A stretch of DNA of 64,000 bases, from the NCBI RefSeq assembly GCF_001514205.1, contig NZ_KQ948783.1, positions 137,625-201,624 on the forward strand. The letters are read 5' to 3'. The DNA comes from Streptomyces griseoruber (GTDB lineage Bacteria; Actinomycetota; Actinomycetes; Streptomycetales; Streptomycetaceae). How positions within the stretch are numbered: the stretch's first letter is position 1; each line of letters opens with the position of its first letter. Made by a program: the position numbers and the translations under genes. This document shows, one piece after another, positions 45,779-54,522 of the stretch. The notes beneath the pieces were generated by a model. The model was given only the letters and a program-made list of their open reading frames with translations, ran no database searches and had not been told where the DNA came from.

Positions 45779-48195
45779 CCGCTCACCCCCGCCGGGGTGC
45801 CGACCTCGCCGGTGCGCTTCAGCTTCTGCCAGCGCAGGCGGCCGCCGGTGAGCGCGGTGATGCAGGAGTGGATGAGGACGAGGTACATCATCTGGCGGTA
45901 GGCCAGCTGCTGGAGCGGCATCATCAGCAGGTAGCGGTACTTCTCGCGGTCGAGGCGGAAGGCGTACGCCGCGCAGGCGAGCTGGATGCCGAGGACCGCG
46001 AACCAGGCCAGCAGGGCCGCCTGGAAGTCGACGAAGATCATCGAGTAGACCGTGAACACGTCGATCAGCGGGGCGAACACCGGCGTGACGATCTGGAAGA
46101 GGACGACCAGTGGCATGCCGACGCGGCCGAAGCGGCCCGAGGGGCCCTTGTCGGTGAGCGACTTGCGGTGCTTCCACAGCGCCTGCATGGTGCCGTAGGA
46201 CCAGCGGTAGCGCTGCGACCACAGCTGCTTGAGCGAGCCGGGCGCCTCGGTCCAGGCCTTGGCGTGCTCCTGGTAGACGACCTGCCAGCCCGCGCGGTGC
46301 ATGGCGATGGTGATGTCGGTGTCCTCGGCGAGGGTGTCCTCGCTCATGCCGCCGACCTCCAGCACGGCGTCACGGCGGAACGCGCCGATCGCGCCGGGAA
46401 TGGTCGGCATGCAGCGCAGCAGGTCGTACATCCGGCGGTCGAGGTTGAAGCCCATCACGTACTCGATGTGCTGCCAGGCGCCGATGACGGTGTTGCGGTT
46501 GCCGACCTTGGCGTTGCCGGCGACCGCGCCGACCTTCGGGTCCGCGAACGGCTGCACCAGCTGGTGCACGGCGTCCGGCTCGAAGACGGTGTCGCCGTCC
46601 ATCATGATGACGATGTCGTAACTGGCGTTGCGGACACCGTTGTTGAGGGCGGCGGGCTTGCCCGCGTTCTCCTGCCGGACGACCCGGACGTTGCGCATGC
46701 CGAGCGAGGCGGCCGCGTCCCGCGCGATCTCGGACGTGCCGTCCGTCGAGCCGTCGTCGACCACGATGATCTCGATCGGATGGGTGCTCTGCGCCAGCGA
46801 CTGAAGGGTGTTGGCGATGCACTCCTTCTCGTTGTACGCCGGGACGATCACGCTCACCGGGCGGGTGATCGTCGGCCCCCAGCTGAAGCGGCGCTTGTTG
46901 CGCAGCCGGTAGTGGCGGCGGGCCAGGATGAGCATCATCCCGAACCGGCCCATGACGGCCACGCCCACCACCATCAGCCCCACCGACAGCGCCGGGACCG
47001 TCCACTCGGCGAGCGCGACCGCCCCGATGAGGGCCTTGCCCTCGTAGAGGGTGAGCCCGGTGGCCTCGCGGTGGGCGGCCTGGAGGGGGTTGCGGGCCGT
47101 CTCCGCGCCCGAACCGCCCTCGGCGTTCCCGATCCCGTTGCCGTTGCCGTACCCGTACCCGGTCCCGGTCCCGGTCCCGGTGCCCTCGCCGCCCGGCACA
47201 CCACCGGGCTGCTGACCGGCCGACCGCTGACCGCTCGCGCCGGCCGCACCCGCGTTCTGCGTCCCCGTGTCCTGCGTCCCCGCGTTCTGCGTCCCCGCGT
47301 TCTGCCCGGTGCTCTGGTCCTCCAGCACCCCGCTGATGGTGGTGAAGGTGTAGCCCTTCGCCTTCATCTTCTTGATGTAGGTCGGCAGCGCCTTGATGGT
47401 CTGCGACCGCTCGCCGCCGGCGTCGTGGAAGAGGACCGAGGCGCCATCGTCGTCGTCCGGCGTGGCCCACTTGATGATCTTCGAGACGCCCGGCTTCTTC
47501 CAGTCGTCGCTGTCGGTGTCGACGAAGACGCTGGTGTAGCCGTCCGCGCCGAGCTCCTTGTAGACGGGCCAGCTGTAGTTGTCGATGGCGTCCGTCTCGG
47601 AGGAGTACGGGGCGCGGAACAGCGTGGTGGTGATGCCGGCCGCGCCCGCGAGCGCGAGCTGGGTCTGCTGCATCTCCCGGTCGACACGGGCGTCGCTCTG
47701 GTACGAGAGGTCGACGTGGGTGAAGGTGTGGATGCCCACCTCGTTGCCCTGCTCGACCATCGTCTTCACGATGCCCGGGTAGCGGGAGACCATCGAGCCC
47801 ACGACGAAGAACGTGCCGGGTACGTCGTACTCCTCGAGGATCTTCAGGACCTTCGGCGTCCAGGTCGGGTTGGGACCGTCGTCGAAGGTGAGCGCGATCG
47901 TCTTGTCCGGGACGGACACCGTCTTCGCCTGGCCGCCCTGGAAGGTGAGGATCGGGCCGCCGTCGAGGACCTTGTCCGGGACCTTGCCGGCGCCGGCGCC
48001 GGTGCGCACCCGCTGGTCGCCGCCGACCTCGGCGCGCAGATAGCCGTCGAGCAGCATCACGCTGGTCAGCGCGAGCAGGAGCAGCAGGGCGAGGATGACG
48101 CGCGGTTTCTGCAGCGCCGCGGCCTTGTCCGCCGCCCGCTTCATACGGGTGGGGGCGCGGCGGCGCCCGCGGGAGGGTGTCGTCGTCGTGGTCAT
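45775..48195 (-). CDS. Polysaccharide deacetylase-glycosyltransferase family 2 fusion
   Basis: This 806-residue membrane protein joins two activities. After a membrane anchor (residues 32-50), an extracytoplasmic NodB domain (about 95-290) has TIALTFDDGPNPTWTP, GIHTFTHVDLSY and FRAPYSSETDAID, with the zinc and catalytic Asp/His positions kept. A low-complexity linker of Asn-Ala-Gly-Thr and Gly-Thr repeats follows. A membrane helix then leads to a processive GT2 domain with VIVPAYNEKECI, VVDDGSTDG, MMDGDTVFEPD, EDTDIT and QRYRWSYG, as in PgaC/NodC-type synthases. Streptomyces MatB has the same architecture and makes poly-N-acetylglucosamine. The polymer here is inferred. Confidence 0.88.
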   Translation of the reverse strand: MTTTTTPSRGRRRAPTRMKRAADKAAALQKPRVILALLLLLALTSVMLLDGYLRAEVGGDQRVRTGAGAGKVPDKVLDGGPILTFQGGQAKTVSVPDKTIALTFDDGPNPTWTPKVLKILEEYDVPGTFFVVGSMVSRYPGIVKTMVEQGNEVGIHTFTHVDLSYQSDARVDREMQQTQLALAGAAGITTTLFRAPYSSETDAIDNYSWPVYKELGADGYTSVFVDTDSDDWKKPGVSKIIKWATPDDDDGASVLFHDAGGERSQTIKALPTYIKKMKAKGYTFTTISGVLEDQSTGQNAGTQNAGTQDTGTQNAGAAGASGQRSAGQQPGGVPGGEGTGTGTGTGYGYGNGNGIGNAEGGSGAETARNPLQAAHREATGLTLYEGKALIGAVALAEWTVPALSVGLMVVGVAVMGRFGMMLILARRHYRLRNKRRFSWGPTITRPVSVIVPAYNEKECIANTLQSLAQSTHPIEIIVVDDGSTDGTSEIARDAAASLGMRNVRVVRQENAGKPAALNNGVRNASYDIVIMMDGDTVFEPDAVHQLVQPFADPKVGAVAGNAKVGNRNTVIGAWQHIEYVMGFNLDRRMYDLLRCMPTIPGAIGAFRRDAVLEVGGMSEDTLAEDTDITIAMHRAGWQVVYQEHAKAWTEAPGSLKQLWSQRYRWSYGTMQALWKHRKSLTDKGPSGRFGRVGMPLVVLFQIVTPVFAPLIDVFTVYSMIFVDFQAALLAWFAVLGIQLACAAYAFRLDREKYRYLLMMPLQQLAYRQMMYLVLIHSCITALTGGRLRWQKLKRTGEVGTPAGVSG

Positions 48196-48214
48196 GGCAG
48201 TGGTGGCGGTCCCG

Positions 48215-48607
48215 TCAGTTGGCGGAGGCGGAGGCGGACGGGGAGGCGGTGCCGGTGGGCAGCGAGGAGCGGCCGGTGCCGCCCGGACCGCCCACCTCGT
48301 AGCCCACGCCCCCGTTGGGGCGGATACCGCCGGCGGGGCCCTGGCGGTTCTGGCCGCCTCCGCCGAACGGCAGCAGCGAGGACGGGGTCAGGGAGGTGCC
48401 CCAGCCCATGAAGGCCGCGCCGAGGACGGTCGCGTAGGTGAGGCAGCCGACACCCAGGAGGATGCCGATGCGTCGCAGCAGCTTGGACCTGCGTCCGGAG
48501 TTGTCCACGAACACGGGACCGTCGGCGGCGTTGCCACCGCGTTTGCGACGGCGACCGCGAACGGCGTCATGACTATCGACGGCAGGCTCGGAAGACTCGG
48601 AATGCAT
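48215..48607 (-). CDS. Small single-pass membrane protein of polysaccharide locus
   Basis: This 130-residue protein of unknown function has a basic cytoplasmic part, one membrane segment (LLRRIGILLGVGCLTYATVLGAAFMGWG) and a Gly/Pro/Ser-rich extracytoplasmic tail (SSLLPFGGGGQNRQG ... TGTASPSASASAN). It is the first gene of the unit, 19 bp upstream of the NodB-GT2 fusion, so it may assist that synthase. Confidence 0.75.
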   Translation of the reverse strand: MHSESSEPAVDSHDAVRGRRRKRGGNAADGPVFVDNSGRRSKLLRRIGILLGVGCLTYATVLGAAFMGWGTSLTPSSLLPFGGGGQNRQGPAGGIRPNGGVGYEVGGPGGTGRSSLPTGTASPSASASAN

Positions 48608-48914
48608 TCCCCGGATATTAGGGAGTCTTTATGTGTCGGGAACCCGGAAATCCATGTGAGAGACCCATGAGAAACCTCTTAACCTGTCTCTTTCCTGAGA
48701 GTCTCACAGAAAACCTGCGCGAGAGGCCGTCCATGGGGGAGGGTTGAATGCCCCTCTTGTAGGGGTGATTGTCCGTTTTTGCCGTGCCGTGTCCGTGAGG
48801 CCCCTGTACGTTCACTGTCTTAAATTTGTGCGGCCTCATGTGAGACATTTTCCTTTGGAATACGTACTCCCATTTCCCCCTGAGACGCAAATCACGAGAG
48901 CGGGTGCATGTCAC
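48608..48914. promoter_or_regulatory. Divergent AT-richer intergenic region
   Basis: These 307 bp separate the small membrane protein from the GH18-like lipoprotein. They have a visibly lower GC content than the flanks and no supported gene. TTTTCCTTTGG and TTAACCTGTCTC tracts are typical of promoter-containing spacers. A candidate weak -10 (GAATAC) lies about 50 bp upstream of the lipoprotein start. Confidence 0.4.
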
Positions 48915-49952
48915 ATGAGGAGTTTCCTGAAGCCGGTGGCGGGGCTCAGTTGCCTGTTTGCCCTGGCCACGGCAGGGTGCTCCACAGGGTCCGACGGCAC
49001 GTCGGACGCGGCACCCGGGCCGCCCGGTCGAAGCTCGTCGTCCCCGTCCGCGAGCGCCTCGGAGGAGGCTTCGTCCGGTACGTCCTACGCGCCGTACGTC
49101 AGTGCGTCGGATTCCTCCGACAACGACGCGGCGGGCTCACCGGGGACGTACAACCTGGCCTTCGTCATCTCCGACGGCAGCGGCTGTACGGCGAAGTGGA
49201 ACGGTACGGAGGCCATCGACGACTCGGCGGTCACCTCCCGTATCTCGGCGCTCACCGATTCCGGCGCCACGGTCCGCGTCTCCTTCGGCGGGGCCTCGGG
49301 CAAGGAGCTGGCGTCGACCTGCGACAGCGCGTCGGCGCTGGCCAAGGCGTACGGCGAGGCCCTCGACGAGGCCGGCTCCTCCCAGGCGGACTTCGACATC
49401 GAGGGCGACGAGCTGACCGACTCCGCCTCGGTCGCCCTGCGCTCGAAGGCGATCGCGCTGCTCCAGGCGGACCGGTCCGACCTGGAGGTCTCCTTCACCC
49501 TGCCGGTGATGCCGTCCGGTCTGGACGACGACGGGATCGCGTTGCTGGAGTCCGCGAACACGTACGACGTCCAGGTCTCCACGGTCAATCTGATGACGAT
49601 GAACTACGGCGAGTCGTACACCGGGGACATGGGCTCGTACGCGATCACCTCGGCGAAGGCGGCGCAGGCGCAGTTGCGGAACGTCTTCGGGACGTCGGAC
49701 GAGACCGCGTGGAAGGGGATGGCGCTCACGTCGATGATCGGCACGAATGACGTGGACAACGAGACGTTCACGCTGTCCGACGCGGCTCAGGTGCGGGAGT
49801 TCGCGGAGGAGAAGGGGATCGCGTGGGTGTCGATGTGGGCGACGTTCCGGGACCAGCAGTGCGAGGACGGGACGGACACGGATGACGCCCTGACCAATTG
49901 CAGTGGGGTGTCGCAGAGTTCGGGGGCGTTCGCGGAGGCGTTCTCGGGGTAG
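48915..49952 (+). CDS. Putative GH18 chitinase-like lipoprotein
   Basis: This 345-residue exported lipoprotein has a lipobox ATAGC (Cys near residue 22). A Ser/Gly-rich linker precedes a TIM-barrel domain starting TYNLAFVISDGSGC. The GH18 catalytic motif DxDxE is present as QADFDIEGDEL. Segments VRVSFGGASGKE, LMTMNYGESYTGDMGSY and GIAWVSMWATFRDQ correspond to the barrel strands of chitinase-like hydrolases, with Tyr and Trp where active-site residues are expected. The substrate could be chitin or another beta-1,x-GlcNAc polymer. Divergence from the polysaccharide locus is suggestive. Confidence 0.8.
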   Translation: MRSFLKPVAGLSCLFALATAGCSTGSDGTSDAAPGPPGRSSSSPSASASEEASSGTSYAPYVSASDSSDNDAAGSPGTYNLAFVISDGSGCTAKWNGTEAIDDSAVTSRISALTDSGATVRVSFGGASGKELASTCDSASALAKAYGEALDEAGSSQADFDIEGDELTDSASVALRSKAIALLQADRSDLEVSFTLPVMPSGLDDDGIALLESANTYDVQVSTVNLMTMNYGESYTGDMGSYAITSAKAAQAQLRNVFGTSDETAWKGMALTSMIGTNDVDNETFTLSDAAQVREFAEEKGIAWVSMWATFRDQQCEDGTDTDDALTNCSGVSQSSGAFAEAFSG

Positions 49953-49956
49953 GCGC

Positions 49957-50003
49957 GGGTGCGTTGTGGCTGGTCGCGCGGTTCCCCGCGCCCCTTGGGG
50001 GGC
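49957..50003. repeat. Streptomyces intergenic REP-like sequence
   Basis: The spacer between the two convergent genes contains GGCTGGTCGCGCGGTTCCCC followed by GCGCCCCTTGGGG, a GC-rich sequence that I recognise as occurring widely between Streptomyces genes. It forms a partial hairpin (GCGCGG / CCGCGC). Confidence 0.55.
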
Positions 50004-50004
50004 C

Positions 50005-50652
50005 TCACCTGGACCGGTACAGCAATCTGCCCCCCACCACCGTCGCCACGCAGCTCGAGGCGCCCTTCGCCGTCAAGGTCGCCTCGTTCTCCGCGTCGAA
50101 GACCGCGAACGTCGCGGGCATGCCCGCCTCGGGCACCAGCGGCATCAGGATGGCCTCGGCGAGGGTCCGTCCGGCCAGCGGGTCGAGGGTGGGCGGGCCC
50201 GCGGGGTCCCCGAAACGCTCCTCCAGGCTGAGCCCCGCCCGGTCTACGGCGTCCACCACGGCGGGCCGCCGCAGTGTTCCCGCCACGGCCACCGTCCCGT
50301 GGGCCAGCATCCGCTGTACGCCCCGTCGTGCGCTCGCACCCCAGCGGGATTCCGTCATGGGCAGGGCCGCGAGTGCCTCACCGGTGAGCGGCTCGGTGCC
50401 CAGCTCCGCGGCCTCGCGGGGGTCCGGGTGGTAGGCGCCTTCGAGGAGTTCGGGGCCGTACGGATTGACGAGCCCGGGGGTGAGCAGTCCCGGCCAGCGC
50501 CGTACCCGGGCGGCCGGGCGCAGGGCCGCCAGCTCCTCGAACGGCCCCGCGGCCGCGAACTCCCGGCCGTCCACGAGCACCGCGCCGCCGGGTACCGAGG
50601 GGTGCCGCGGGTCACCGAGGACGAGAAGGTCGGCGGCGTGAATCGTCAGCAA
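50005..50652 (-). CDS. Imidazolonepropionase-like (truncated amidohydrolase) protein
   Basis: This 215-residue protein resembles the N- and C-terminal strands of amidohydrolases such as HutI but is about half their length. The usual metal motif PGLVDxHxH is replaced by LTPGLVNPYGPELLEG, so the first metal-binding histidines are missing. TESRWGASARRGVQRMLAHGTVAVAG and FAVFDAENEATLTAKGASSCVATVVGGRLLYR remain. It ends 7 bp after mqnC in the same direction and is likely co-transcribed. A futalosine-pathway accessory role is inferred; catalysis looks doubtful. Confidence 0.75.
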   Translation of the reverse strand: MLTIHAADLLVLGDPRHPSVPGGAVLVDGREFAAAGPFEELAALRPAARVRRWPGLLTPGLVNPYGPELLEGAYHPDPREAAELGTEPLTGEALAALPMTESRWGASARRGVQRMLAHGTVAVAGTLRRPAVVDAVDRAGLSLEERFGDPAGPPTLDPLAGRTLAEAILMPLVPEAGMPATFAVFDAENEATLTAKGASSCVATVVGGRLLYRSR

Positions 50653-50659
50653 CGCGGCC

Positions 50660-51859
50660 CTAGTTGGAAGCGAGCAGCTTCAACTCGGGGTGGGCCGTGC
50701 CGCCTTCGATGGCCGTCGAGGAGATGTGGGACATCACGCGTTCGTCGACGGGGTCGTTGGCCGGGTCGTCGTGGACGACGAGGTGTTCGTAGGTGGTCGC
50801 CCGCTGGGCGGGGACGCGGCCCGCCTTGCGGATCAGGTCGATGATCTCCAGCCGGTTGGAGCGGTGCTTGGCGCCGGCCGAGGAGACGACGTTCTCCTCC
50901 AGCATGATCGAACCGAGGTCGTCGGCGCCGTAGTGCAGGGAGAGCTGGCCGACCTCCTTGCCGGTGGTGAGCCAGGAGCCCTGGATGTGCTGGATGTTGT
51001 CCATGAACAGCCGCGCGATGGCGATCATCCGCAGGTACTCGAACAGGGTCGCCTGCGTACGGCCCTTCAGGTGGTTGTTCTCGGGCTGGTAGGTGTACGG
51101 GATGAAGGCGCGGAAGCCGCCCGTCCGGTCCTGTACGTCACGGATCATCCGCAGGTGCTCGATGCGCTCGGCGTTGGTCTCGCCGGTGCCCATCAGCATG
51201 GTGGAGGTCGACTCGACGCCCAGCCGGTGCGCGGTCTCCATGATCTCCAGCCAGCGCTCGCCGGACTCCTTGAGGGGCGCGATGGCCTTGCGGGGGCGCG
51301 CCGGGAGGAGTTCCGCGCCGGCGCCCGCGAAGGAGTCGAGACCGGCCGCGTGGATGCGGGTGATGGCCTCCTCGACGGACACGCCGGAGATCCGGGCCAT
51401 GTGCTCGACCTCGGAGGCGCCCAGCGAGTGGATCACCAGCTGGGGGTAGGCCTCCTTGATGGCGGAGAAGTGCTTCTCGTAGTACTCGACGCCGTAGTCG
51501 GGGTGGTGGCCGCCCTGGAACATGATCTGGGTGCCGCCGAGTTCGACGGTCTCGGCGCAGCGGCGCAGGATGTCGTCGAGGTCGCGGGTCCAGCCCTTGG
51601 CCGTGTCCTTGGGGGCCGCGTAGAAGGCGCAGAACTTGCACGCCGTGACGCACACGTTGGTGTAGTTGATGTTCCGCTCGATGATGTACGTCGCGATGTG
51701 CTCGGTTCCGGCGTACTTGCGGCGGCGTACGGCGTCGGCGGCGGCGCCCAGGGCGTGCAGGGGCGCGTCGCGGTAGAGGACGAGCGCCTCCTCCGGGGTG
51801 ATCCGCCCGCCCTCGGCGGCACGGTCGAGCACAGACTGGAGGTCGGCCTTCTCGGTCAC
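50660..51859 (-). CDS. mqnC: Cyclic dehypoxanthinyl futalosine synthase
   Basis: This radical-SAM enzyme of the futalosine menaquinone pathway cyclises dehypoxanthinylfutalosine. It has 399 residues from GTG 51859 (AAAGGGA upstream). The cluster motif CVTACKFCAF (CX3CX2C) lies near residue 70, followed by GTQIMFQGGHHPDY, HSLGASEVEHMARISG, AGLDSFAGAGAELL and FIPYTYQPENNHL, diagnostic of MqnC. It is the first gene of a two-gene unit with the amidohydrolase-like gene. Confidence 0.95.
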   Translation of the reverse strand: MTEKADLQSVLDRAAEGGRITPEEALVLYRDAPLHALGAAADAVRRRKYAGTEHIATYIIERNINYTNVCVTACKFCAFYAAPKDTAKGWTRDLDDILRRCAETVELGGTQIMFQGGHHPDYGVEYYEKHFSAIKEAYPQLVIHSLGASEVEHMARISGVSVEEAITRIHAAGLDSFAGAGAELLPARPRKAIAPLKESGERWLEIMETAHRLGVESTSTMLMGTGETNAERIEHLRMIRDVQDRTGGFRAFIPYTYQPENNHLKGRTQATLFEYLRMIAIARLFMDNIQHIQGSWLTTGKEVGQLSLHYGADDLGSIMLEENVVSSAGAKHRSNRLEIIDLIRKAGRVPAQRATTYEHLVVHDDPANDPVDERVMSHISSTAIEGGTAHPELKLLASN

Positions 51860-51932
51860 CGGAAGCGTCCCTTTCGTCAAGGGGTGAGGACGGACCGAAC
51901 CAGCCTACGCCAGCGTTTTCCCGCACCTCTCC

Positions 51933-52688
51933 TCAGGCCGCGTACGCGCCGATCAGCACCCCCGTGAAGGCTCCCGTGAGCATGAAGGGTCCGAAGGGGA
52001 CGGTGGTGCGGCGGGCGGCGCGGCCGGCGACGGTGAGCGCGAGGCCGTAGAGGGCGCCGAGGACGAAGGCGGCGAGGGTGCCGAGCATGAGGGTCGGCCA
52101 GCCGTACCAGCCGAGGACGGCACCGGTCGCGAGGGCCAGTTTCACATCGCCGAAGGCCAGACCGGCCGGGTTGATCAGGTGCAGGAGGAGATGGCCGGCG
52201 GCCAGGGCCAGGGAGCCGAGGAGGGCCGTCGTCCAGCGGCCGGCGTGTTCGGGGAGCAGGGCGGTCACCCCGAGGAGGGCCAGGGCGGTGGCCGCGAGAG
52301 GGAGGGTGAGGGGGTCGGGGAGGCGTTGGACCCGTACGTCGACGACCGCGAGGAGCACCCCGGCCGGGGCCAGCAGCAGCCAGACGGCCAGTTCGGGGCG
52401 GGTTCCGGTGGCCGCGGCGAGAGCCGCGCAGAGGACGGCGGTGACCGTGGGCAAAAGGAGCGCGCCGGAGGCGTACGACGCCCCGGGGGGCGTGCACCCT
52501 CCGCATCCGCCCCGCCCGAGCCACCCGCGCACGGGGTGGCCCGCGGGGCAGCTGTCGTACCACCCCTGGTCTGCCTGTTCGACCGGTACCGAGAGGCGGT
52601 ACGCCGGGCGTGGCAGGAACGCTCCCGCCAGCGCGCCCCAGAGGGCGGCGACGGCGACCAGGGTGAGGGTGTCGGGAGGTGTGGCCAT
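51933..52688 (-). CDS. A24 prepilin peptidase-like membrane protease
   Basis: This aspartic membrane protease of the type IV prepilin peptidase family has 251 residues from ATG 52688, with about eight hydrophobic segments. The first catalytic Asp is in LLAVVDVRVQRLPDPL and the GxGD-type second in NPAGLAFGDVKLALATGAVLG. The N-terminal Cys-rich part (CPAGHPVRGW) is a weak remnant of the methylase/zinc domain. It would process pseudopilins such as Flp/TadE-like secretion pilins, although no tad genes are in the window. Confidence 0.85.
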   Translation of the reverse strand: MATPPDTLTLVAVAALWGALAGAFLPRPAYRLSVPVEQADQGWYDSCPAGHPVRGWLGRGGCGGCTPPGASYASGALLLPTVTAVLCAALAAATGTRPELAVWLLLAPAGVLLAVVDVRVQRLPDPLTLPLAATALALLGVTALLPEHAGRWTTALLGSLALAAGHLLLHLINPAGLAFGDVKLALATGAVLGWYGWPTLMLGTLAAFVLGALYGLALTVAGRAARRTTVPFGPFMLTGAFTGVLIGAYAA

Positions 52689-52698
52689 CGGGCGTCCC

Positions 52699-54408
52699 CT
52701 ACCCCACCTTGGACAGCCGGGCCGTGGGGTTGCCCTCCGCACTGCTGTCCGAGGTGTAGGTGAGGTCGTCGCCCGTCGGGGTGAAGCGGATCGTGTGCGG
52801 CTCGGGGTTGCAGCCGGAGTGGTTGGACTTCGCGCCCACCGAGTCGGCGACGACCTCCTTCGCCGTCACCTCCTTCAGCGTCAGCACGTCCACGCAGACC
52901 CCGCCGAGGACGTCGGTCTGCCGCAGCTCGCCCACCTTCGCGCCCACCGCGGCCTGGCGCAGGGTCACCCGGAAGGTGCCCATGGGGAGGGTGCCGCCGA
53001 GGCCGGTGCCCTCGCCCTCCCAGGTGCCGGCGTACCGGGCCGGCAGGGCGCCGGGCGCCTCGCTGGCCGCCGGACTCGACGCGGCCGTCGCCGCCGGACT
53101 CGACGCGGCCGTGGGCACCGCGCTCGACGCGCCCGTGGGCGCCGATGAGTACGCGCCGCTGCTGGCGTCGGCGTTCGTGTCGTCGTCGCCGCCCGGCAGC
53201 AGGTCGAACACGAACACCGAGCCGACCGTCACCGCCGCCAGCGCGCCCGCGACCGCCAGGGCGACGGTGCAGCTCAGGCGCCGCCCGCGCCCGCCCTCCC
53301 CGGGCGCCGCCGCGGCCGACACGGTGACGGACACCTTCCCCGGGCGCCCGCCGCCCTCGGTCTCCCCCGCCACGGGCGCGTCCACCGGTGTCGCCGGGAC
53401 CGCGTCCATCACCGGCGGCGGCCCGAACTCCCCCGCGGTCACCGGCCGCTGGGCCGCCACGGCCACCCGGCTGAACCCGACCGGCCCGGAAGCGGGCTCC
53501 TGCGTCCCCGTCGCCTCCAGGTTCAGCAGCTGTACGGCGCTCCGCCCGACCTGCTCCACCAGCGCGCCCGGCAGCCAGCCGCCGGCCATCAGCCGCGCCG
53601 CGCCCTCGGGAGCGAGCCGCCGGGCCAGTTCGCCGGGGGCCGGCCGGGCCGAGGGGTCCTTGGCGAGGCAGTCCTCGACGACCTCCCGCAGCAGCCCGGG
53701 CGCCAGCTCCCCGAGCGCGGGTTCCTCGTGGACGACCTGGTAGAGCAGGGCGGCCGAGGAGTCGCCGGGGAAGGGCGGCTGACCGGTGGCGGCGTACGCC
53801 AGCACCGCGCCGAAGGAGAAGACGTCGGCCGCGCCGGACGCGCCCCGGCCGAGGATCTGCTCGGGGGCCATGTAGCCGGGCGAGCCGACGGAGACACCGG
53901 TCGAGGTGAGGGAGGCCGTGCCGTCGGTCGCGCGGGCGATGCCGAAGTCGATGAGCAGCGGTCCGTCCACGGTGAGCAGCAGGTTGGACGGCTTGACGTC
54001 CCGGTGCACCAGCCCCAGCTCGTGCACCGCCGCCAGCGCCTCCGCGAGCCCCGCGCCGAGCGCCCGTACGGTGTGCTCGGGCAGCGGGCCGTGGGCGGCG
54101 ACGGCCGCGGCGAGCGAGGGGCCGGCCGCGTAGGCCGTCGCGACCCAGGGCACGGCCGCCTCCGGGTCGGCGTCCAGCACCGGCGCGGTCCAGGCGCCGC
54201 CGACCCGGCGGGCGGCCTCGACCTCGCGCCGGAAGCGGGTGCGGAACTCGTCGTCGAGGGCGAGGTGCGGATGCACGATCTTCACGGCGACCGTGCGGCC
54301 CCCGGCGCTGCGGCCGAGATAGACCCGGCCCATCCCGCCGGAACCGAGCCGGCCGAGCAGCCGGTAGGGCCCGACGGCTGTGGGTTCGTCGGCTCCGAGC
54401 GGCTGCAT
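52699..54408 (-). CDS. PknB-type Ser/Thr protein kinase
   Basis: This membrane-anchored kinase has 569 residues. The catalytic domain (12-270) contains the Gly-rich loop LGSGGMGRVYLG, VAVKIV (Lys), HRDVKPSNLLL (catalytic Asp), DFGIA and SPGYMAPEQ. A linker of about 90 residues is followed by one membrane helix (LSCTVALAVAGALAAVTVGSVF) and an extracytoplasmic Ala/Ser-rich stalk. The terminal approximately 110-residue beta-rich domain has CVDVLTLKEV and CNPEPHTIRF and is not PASTA. It stands next to a prepilin peptidase gene but the signal it senses is unknown. Confidence 0.93.
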   Translation of the reverse strand: MQPLGADEPTAVGPYRLLGRLGSGGMGRVYLGRSAGGRTVAVKIVHPHLALDDEFRTRFRREVEAARRVGGAWTAPVLDADPEAAVPWVATAYAAGPSLAAAVAAHGPLPEHTVRALGAGLAEALAAVHELGLVHRDVKPSNLLLTVDGPLLIDFGIARATDGTASLTSTGVSVGSPGYMAPEQILGRGASGAADVFSFGAVLAYAATGQPPFPGDSSAALLYQVVHEEPALGELAPGLLREVVEDCLAKDPSARPAPGELARRLAPEGAARLMAGGWLPGALVEQVGRSAVQLLNLEATGTQEPASGPVGFSRVAVAAQRPVTAGEFGPPPVMDAVPATPVDAPVAGETEGGGRPGKVSVTVSAAAAPGEGGRGRRLSCTVALAVAGALAAVTVGSVFVFDLLPGGDDDTNADASSGAYSSAPTGASSAVPTAASSPAATAASSPAASEAPGALPARYAGTWEGEGTGLGGTLPMGTFRVTLRQAAVGAKVGELRQTDVLGGVCVDVLTLKEVTAKEVVADSVGAKSNHSGCNPEPHTIRFTPTGDDLTYTSDSSAEGNPTARLSKVG

Positions 54409-54522
54409 GACGTTCCCCTTCCCCCCGTCTGCGCATGCGGTCGTACGAGCGCTTCATCGTCGTGCCCGGACGACACCCGGCGCAATGCCGGTACTGATCC
54501 CCGTGCGGCGGTTGCGGCCCGC

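Noticed and set aside
49921..50004. Terminator between the GH18 gene and the amidohydrolase-like gene
   Set aside because: Only weak hairpin arms; better described as a repeated intergenic sequence.
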